DNA of 64,000 bases from Falciphora oryzae (taxonomy: Eukaryota; Ascomycota; Sordariomycetes; Magnaporthales; Magnaporthaceae), in assembly GCA_000733355.1 (NCBI GenBank), contig JNVV01000006.1, positions 540,556 to 604,555 on the forward strand, given 5' to 3'. The notes under the pieces are model-generated. The model was not told the origin of the DNA, made no database searches, and was given only the letters and a program-made list of their open reading frames with translations. A program made the translations under genes and the position numbers. Of the stretch, positions 57,552-64,000 are shown in pieces (position 1 is the stretch's first letter; the number at the start of each line of letters is the position of its first letter).

Positions 57552-60002
57552 TCCGTCCGGCAGAAGTGCGATGGCGGCGTGGCGAAGGCCTGGAGCGAGA
57601 GAGAGAGAGAGAGAGAGGGAGAGGAGACGGGAGAGCCGTGCTTGAGATCGGAACGCGGTCAGCCAAGTCCTGTTAAACAAACGTCGGGTACCATGGAGGC
57701 CAGCCGATGGATGGACGGATGGATGGGTGGATGGCTGGTTCCGCAGGCACACCCCCGCGCGCGTGCCCATTCACCCAATGCGATTGTGCTTTCCAGACTG
57801 CCCGCGCGCGCGGAGGGGGGTTTGCGCCTTCCGGGCCATGCATGGCACGCGGATTTAGATGGTAGGCGTCACAAGCCTTCCAATGCAGTCGGACGAACCA
57901 GGTGTGCCGTCCATTACCCCGCAACTGGAAGCTCCCTTCCTTGGAGCTGGGTTGTAGGGGCCAAGGTGCGGCACATCCATGGATTGAGGCGGGTACCTGG
58001 CACCTTTGGACATCTGGTGGTGCCATTAATTGGAACGACGCCACATCGGGACAAGACATACCTTCCGATTTATTTGGAGGGAAGCCACCAGGGCAGCCAA
58101 TTAATACCAACCAGGTAGGTGTGTCTGCTGCCTGTCTGGGCGACTAGGCGGATTCCTCAGATATACGATGGAGACGAGACACTTGGGTGACCAACGGATA
58201 ACGACAACGAGCGGACGGGACAGTGTAAGCAACACTTTCTGAATGGCAAGAGGCGGTTAGGTGGATACCAGGATGAAGGAGGTCGATGGCAAGTGAAGAG
58301 GGCGTCAATAAGTCTACCAAGGCTCTTCTGGGTCGGAGAGGTTCCGAGGCGGGCGCAGGCCAGCTTATGTCGGAGAATTTCTACCCGTCCATTGCTCGCC
58401 GTCCGGCGGCCGCCTGGTTCTGTTGGGGTACTGGGCTCCCAAGCGCCACGGCCAGTGACGGCCGTCAACGACATATCGGCCGGCTATCTTCAAACCAGAT
58501 TTTGTGGCTCCCCCAAGGCTCCTGGGGCGCCGTTGAATAAAGACGCTCCCAACCCCCAACCGGTTCGACCCGATACCAGGGCCAACCGCAGGCCTCTGCG
58601 GTGCCCCCATGTGGTAAAAGACCCTTCCTCGGGCCGTGCGTGCGCCAACGCTGCTGCAAAGCCTTGTTGCTTGTCCACGGCCCAGACGTGCCAGTCCAGT
58701 CTGGCCGCGAGCGTCCGGGCACCCGGAATCTCCCTACCGCGGGCTTGAGCAGACTCGCCTGCGGATCCACACTACGTCACTTGTCATTCCGGGTGTGTTG
58801 TGCCCAGCACAGAGGGACCCGTTTGGCTATGCCACGGCCTGCGTCATGCGTCCCCTGGCAATGGCCCAAAACCACATGGGTTCCTTTGATTTGCGATATC
58901 GTAACTGCCAAGACGTCTCGCCGAGCTGTCTACGGTTATCGGCCTGCACGTCGGTATCCACCATGTCAGGGTCGCCGCTTAGCCCGGCGCCTCGCTGGAG
59001 ATGGAGACGCCGATTTCAGCAGCCTTCCAGTCGTGGATATCAATCACGTTGCCTCGGTCAAATGTTGCCGCGGAGAGTAGGCACATACTGGACAGCATTA
59101 TCATGCGACAAGGAGCCAGGTGGTGTATCAGCTGTAAGATGCTGGAGAGCAAGCACAAGTGTCGAAGCTATCATCCCTGATTAAAGCCAAGCCGCCTCCG
59201 CCACGGCACATACGAACACCCCCCTAACACTGGGCGAATGCGGGGAAATCCGGATCACTGATGCTTCGTCGATGTTCACGGGCCAGAACCATCAATCCGT
59301 CCGCCCGACCGTCCCGGGCCGAGCTGGCGTAGGGCGGGGACCGTCGTGTCGCCTAGCCGAGCGAGGTTCCGTCGATAATATCGCAGAATGGGTCCCGTGG
59401 ACGCGGGGTCAACGACGCCGACGGATGCACATGTGGGATGGGGGATTGTTCAGCACATGGATCCCTTCCCTCCAACACTCACTCAGTAGCAGACCCAGTC
59501 GTCTCGCCAACCTCCAGGCAGATACAGATACTCTGCCACGCGTGGAGGCAGCCTTTTGTTGTCAAATGTGAAAATGCGTTCGAAAAAAAAAAAAAAAAAA
59601 AAAACCCTCTGCGACTGCATCGCTGTCTGGCGAGATGTCACCGGCAATAGAGAAAGGGCAGAAAAATGTCGGATGTCGATCAGCTACCCCGTCGGCCAGT
59701 CAAGCGAACCCGCAGCGAAAAGAGGGAAAATAATAAAATCCCAGGGGCAGACTATAATCTATTGGCTGAAAAGCGGCCACTGGCAGTTTCCCAATACCTC
59801 GCAAGCGCGCCCATTTGAGATGTGGACAGTGTTGGTGCATCTTGCTCATCTCGGACGAGGCTCCGCGGTTGAATTTCTCAACAAAACACCGCAGCTCCAG
59901 CACAACAAGCACCACATAATCCCGAATCTCGCAGCCCGCTAGCCCGATCCATCTGCGACTAAGCCCGCCATCCATGCCCACACAAGCCTTATCCCCGGCC
60001 GG
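57552..60002. other. Gene-poor region, 2.45 kb
   Basis: No supported gene. Contains a GA dinucleotide run at 57597-57617, a GGATG(G/C)-type repeat near 57705-57735 and an A22 tract at 59583-59604. Open frames here are short, share no family pattern and are discarded. Confidence 0.5.
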
Positions 60003-61156
60003 TCAGTACCCGGTCGACGGCATGGTGGTGAGTCGGCCTCCATCGATCATCATGATGTTGCCATTACAGTACGCGCCGGCTCTCGACGCCAGGTACAGGA
60101 TCGCGCCTCCCATCTCGTCACTGTTGCCCATCCTTCCTAAGGGCACCACGTCCCGTGCAATGGGAATTGGCTTGCTTTCATCCCAGCCCGCCGTCTGCGT
60201 TGCCCTCTGCACAATGGGTGCCGACATCTCGCTGGGGAAGAGGCCCGGCGCGATGCAGTTGACACTGTAGCGAGGGGGCCAGTCAGTCAAACACTAACCC
60301 CGACCCAAAAAAAAAAAATCACCAGAAAGAGCGAAGAAGAAAGGAAAAGAAAGGAGAAAAAAACATGATTGCATGGTGACCGGATGCACAGGGCTCAGGG
60401 GCTGGCCAACCTACCGGATATTCCACTGGGGAAGAACCACGGACAGTTGTTTAGCCGCATGGGTCACCGCCGCCTTGGACATGCCGTACGCCCAACCACC
60501 AGGAGCCCTTTTGTTAAAGGCTGCGATGGAGCTCGTGACGACGATCTGCGACGACTGCGAGACGTTTCCCTTTTTGTTCCCCGCATCTAGCAGCTTGAGA
60601 AACGCCATGGACGTGTACCAGACGGCCCGGCAGTTGACATCAAATGTCCGGTCGAACTCGTCCGGGCCAACAGCGAGCTGCGCGTCCCGCCACTCTTCCA
60701 GCGTCGTATCGGCCGTGATCTGCAGCACCGGGGGCGGCCCGCCGACCCCGGAATTGCACACAAGCAGGTTCAGAAACCCGACGTCCTTCTCTACCGCTCG
60801 TACCGCTGAAGTGAGTGACTCCATGGACGTCACGTCGCATACCAGAGGCACTACCACGCCTGGCAGGCCGATGGACTCGGCAGCCGCCTGCAGGATCTCC
60901 TTGCGGCGACCCGAGATGTACACTCGGTGGGCTCCGGCTTCGGCCAGGGCCCGAGCCATCATGAGCCCAATGCCTAAGGAGTAGGAAGACGGAATTAGAG
61001 ACAAGACTTGTGATTGAATCCGCCACACTCAAGGTACGTGCGCACAGGGTCCGTCGACCGCGACCTACCTGTACCGCCTCCTGTCACTAGAGCCACGAGC
61101 CCTGAGGTCGAGAAGACCCCGGTCCCTTGGGAAGCAGCGGCCGCACGAGTGGACAT
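60003..61156 (-). CDS. Short-chain dehydrogenase/reductase (classical SDR)
   Basis: NAD(P)-dependent oxidoreductase with a Rossmann fold. Exons 61156-61069, 60973-60415 and 60264-60003 close in phase, giving 302 residues. The cofactor motif TGGGTGIG (residues 25-32) is split by the first intron, so the join is well supported. NSG near residue 105 stands for the NAG motif, the catalytic Ser lies in VVTSSIAAF, and Tyr192/Lys196 form YGMSK. The following RVNCIAPGLFPSEM is the typical PG motif. The first 20 residues are Ala/Ser-rich; the frame is open a further 27 codons upstream to an AG, so a longer N-terminus from another exon is possible. The GRR after beta-2 favours NADP(H). Substrate unknown. 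Confidence 0.85.
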
Positions 61157-61664
61157 GACGAGACTTGTACGCGGGTACCTCCGGGGATGCTTGGCGCCTT
61201 CAAACTGGTAGATGCCTGGGAGGTATTTCTAGCTACATGGCGTAGTTAGCTTATGTCGCTTCAAGATGATGCCCAAGACATGCAGCACTTGTAAATGTAC
61301 TGGACCCCATGCGTCGAGTCCTATGGTACAATGGATTGTGATGTCGAGTCTGGAACCTATACGTACCTCGCTGGGGAGAACCACACAAATAACCTTATGC
61401 AGAATGCTGCTAGGCGCATGTAGCGTGAACGAAGGAAAGTACCTAAACGCCCAACAAAGCATGTAAAATGCACATGTCTACAACGGCCTCCAACGGATGA
61501 TACTCGAGCACTAGACCCCCAAAACACCCGCTCCAGGAGACGCACTCCCGGACTCGACTACAGTACCCCGCATTGTTGCCGTTTCCCCCACCCGGATTGC
61601 CGTGCCATCCCACCACAAATATGACCACCAACAGGCACCAAAATTCCCGTCAGAGTTCGACAAC
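61157..61664. other. Intergenic, SDR 5' side
   Basis: No gene seen. Holds the SDR promoter on its left and the upstream flank of the tRNA-like gene on its right. Confidence 0.45.
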
Positions 61665-61761
61665 ACAGGAATGGTGTAAGGGCTAGCATGGAGGCTTCCC
61701 ACTTTCAGTGGCCTGAAAACGGATATTGCCTCCGATCCGGGTTCGAGTCCCGGTTCCTGTA
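61665..61761 (+). tRNA. tRNA with 25-nt intron, anticodon apparently CCC (Gly)
   Basis: The ends pair perfectly: ACAGGAA (61665-61671) with TTCCTGT (61754-61760), then discriminator A. The T-arm CCGGG-TTCGAGT-CCCGG is perfect and carries the B-box GGTTCGAGTCC. The D-arm pairs GTGT with GCAT through two wobbles and has an AAGGGCTA loop. The anticodon stem GAGGC/GCCTC flanks TTCCCA, then 25 nt (61702-61726) and T, placing an intron at the standard 37/38 position and anticodon CCC at 61698-61700. Mature length is 72 nt. A TTTTT run at 61773 would stop Pol III. The acceptor stem is unlike nuclear Gly tRNAs I recall, so the identity is less sure than the tRNA call. Confidence 0.72.
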
Positions 61762-62924
61762 AGCTTTGAATGCTTTTTGTCTCCCTTACATTTCTAGATC
61801 GGGAGCCCCCTTTTTTTTTGCTCATAGCCTGTTCTGTTCAGTCACTTGTTTTCCTTGCCCACTTTCCTTCACCTGCAAGTCATTCTGTTCAATAGAGGAC
61901 CAAGATTCATGCAGGTAGGTGACTACCCGGGTACCGACTCGCTGATTTACTATGTTCGGTAGTGGTCGGGGTTCTGTCGGGGTTTTGAGATGCTGCCCAG
62001 GGCCATCCCGTATTGCACGCACACGTGGGCGCATTCTCTGGGTCTTTACACGACACTTCTCTCGCCATCTTTGGGCAATGGGCAAACTATGGATGCAAGT
62101 AAACATACAATATGTATTCCTTCCACATAGCTCACTGACAAGCAAAAGCCCCGTCTTGCTTCAAGCTACAAACCTTGGGGCTACGGAGCGCCTTGGAGTG
62201 GTGTTGTTATTTTCGGACAGCATCGTGGTGGCATTGGCTAGCGGCGCCGGTATTTGGACACTAGCTCCACCCAGGGGCATGCACCGTAGTTCACGGCCCG
62301 CCTGGGCTTTCTTCCATCTCGGGAATTAGGGACGCTTCTTCGACATATGTAGGCATACCACGTTGAATAGTATTGATATCATGACCAGGCCCCAGGGGTC
62401 CCCCACTCTACGTGGAAACACCTGAGATCTTACCAGGCGGAGGATGCAACAGTCCTCGGTGATCTCAGGTTGCATGATCCTACCGTGTGCCTCTGGATTC
62501 GACCTTGATGCGCTCCAATAGCAGTTAGCCAAGCTCACTTGACCCGGCGGTCGACGAGGAACCCCCCCGCATCCGCTCACATGCCTAGGGCCGAGAACGC
62601 TCACTTCCTTGGCCGGCGCAGGAACAGCCCATAATGAGGCGCGATCATCAAGAATGGGAGGACGAACAGGAAACCACCCCGGGCCAGGGGCGTAAACTGC
62701 CGATGCCTTTGGCGGGCGCGGCCAAGACATATAAAAATGTATAAAATAGAGTGTGGTGGCCGGTAACAGATTACAGGTCTATGTCTATGCCGACAAATGC
62801 AGAAACAAACCCTGCTCAGCTTCTTGATATCTCCCACTTAATCCTACACCTCCCCCACAGAATTGCCGGCTTCGAAGCAGTATAATCTCCTTGCCTATCT
62901 CCTAGCTACCATCAACAAGTCACT
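61762..62924. other. Intergenic upstream of sugar transporter
   Basis: No gene seen across 1.16 kb. Short T9 run near 61810. The region next to 62925 presumably holds the transporter promoter. Confidence 0.45.
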
Positions 62925-64000
62925 ATGAGAGGCTGGCTCGGCCGTGGCGGGCCGCTCCGGCTCGGCGTCGCCGTTTGCTGCCTTTTCGCCTTCGTTCTGT
63001 TCGGCTTCGAACAGGGTGTTTTTGGCCCCATCCTGCAGAATGAAGATTGGAAGAAGCAATTCGGCCATCCAGACGATTCCCTCACGGGCATCATCGTGTC
63101 CTGCTATAATCTAGGCTGCCTGACTGGCTGCATTGGTGAGCTTTAGCCATGTACTGCTCAGGGCAACTGCCGAGAGGCTGACTTTACCTGCTCGGATCTC
63201 AGTCACTTACTTCATTGGCGAAAAGATGGGCCGTCGCTGGACCATCTGGCTTGCCATGGGAGTCGTCATCGTCGGCACCACCCTCCAAATATCTTCATAC
63301 ACGGTGCCGCATCTCATCATTGGCCGGATCATCACAGGAATCGGCACGGGCATGAAGACTTCGACCGTTCCCATGTAAGAGGCTCATGTCAGGGAATAGC
63401 TCCAAGGGAACATCTTTAAAACTAACGCGCCCCAATCTAGGTACCAAGCAGAGCTTTGCGAAGGAACTTCCAGGGGCCGCCTCATTTCAGCCGAAACACT
63501 CTTCGTTGGCGTAGGGATCGTTTCGGCCTACTGGTTTAATTTTGGAATGTCGTTTGTCCAAGGCCCTATAGCATGGCGCCTTCCAATCTCGCTGCAGATT
63601 TTCTTCGCGATCGGGGTCATCGTCCTCGTATTCGCCCTTCCCGAGTCGCCCCGATGGCTGTTCAACCACGGCCGCGAGGCCGAGGCCGTCGAGGTTCTCT
63701 GCGCCGTCTATGACCGCGCCCCGGAAAACGGGCTCATTGTGGCCGAGAAGACGGCCATTATCCAAGCCATCGAGCTCGAACGGAGCTCGCTCAGGACCAA
63801 GAGCTTTCTTAGCATCTTGCGGCATGACGACGTTAACACCAGGCGACGCGTCTTGCTGGCGTGGCTGGCTCAGTTTGCCAACCAGCTCGGCGGCATAAAC
63901 CTCGTGGTCTACTATATCCCTTCTGTCCTAGAAATCAACGTCGGCATGTCTGTGCAGCAGAGCCAGATCCTGGGCGGCTGCATCAACCTGATGTTTCCGA
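62925..64000 (+). CDS. Sugar-porter MFS transporter, N-terminal part (cut by window edge)
   Basis: Proton-coupled sugar transporter of the plasma membrane. Three exons are seen (62925-63135, 63203-63374, 63441 onward), joined in phase by 67- and 66-bp introns; the gene runs off the right edge at 64000 after about 310 residues. Helix 1 contains FGFEQGVFGPIL. The loop between helices 2 and 3 has GEKMGRRW, the family D/E-x-x-G-R-R motif, and helix 4 onward reads GRIITGIGTGM. PESPRWL closes helix 6, and the QLGGINLVVYYIP motif of helix 7 is present. The family runs to about 520 residues, so roughly 40 percent is missing. The precise sugar is not readable. Confidence 0.85.

Overview
The window is nuclear DNA of a filamentous ascomycete. 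Short GT-AG introns (about 55-150 bp) with CTRAC-type branch sites interrupt most genes. The proteins (Nup192, IND1/NUBPL, Bfr2, type III PKS, GIT1-type transporter, PAN2, an Mks1/DUF3295-like protein) fit a Sordariomycete, most likely Sordariales/Chaetomiaceae; the family level is an inference from protein resemblance only. Gene models below come from reading frames and splice phases by eye. Where phases close exactly I give exon limits.

Layout. (1) 1-8.4 kb, core block: the 3' end of NUP192 (+), then divergent IND1 (-) and BFR2 (+), then a small membrane protein (-). (2) 8.4-12.9 kb: a type III polyketide synthase with a long upstream region, followed by a doubtful small membrane/coiled-coil locus. 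(3) 13-34 kb, accessory block: a decayed chimera of a fungal orphan protein with the C-terminal lobe of an aminoglycoside-phosphotransferase (APH) type kinase; a GIT1-type glycerophosphodiester transporter; a beta-lactamase-fold serine hydrolase; an AsaB/CmcJ-like oxidoreductase whose last exon does not splice in frame; a six-helix membrane protein; an NB-ARC/TPR NLR-type STAND protein; a second beta-lactamase-fold hydrolase; and a DHA1-type MFS transporter with two splice acceptors missing. Short repeats with C/T differences and a perfect hairpin lie in the same block. (4) 34.5-57.6 kb, core block: PEX11 and FBP1 (divergent across 1.9 kb), an SPF30 splicing factor, a DUF3295/Mks1-like regulator, a roughly 1.4-kb field of minisatellites, a single-pass repeat protein with an unusually long intron, PAN2, and the mitochondrial 2-oxoglutarate/malate carrier. 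(5) 57.6-64 kb: a long gene-poor gap, a short-chain dehydrogenase, an intron-containing tRNA-like gene, and the 5' part of a sugar-porter MFS gene running off the right edge.

How genes may relate. PEX11 (peroxisome proliferation) and FBP1 (gluconeogenesis) share an upstream region, as expected for genes induced on fatty acids or C2 carbon. IND1 and BFR2 share a 411-bp divergent promoter. In the accessory block an NLR sits between two divergent-age serine hydrolases, an oxidoreductase and two transporters. This could be a remnant metabolite or defence locus, but no backbone synthase other than the type III PKS (14 kb away) is visible and several members look damaged. I see no CRISPR array, intact transposon or viral element.
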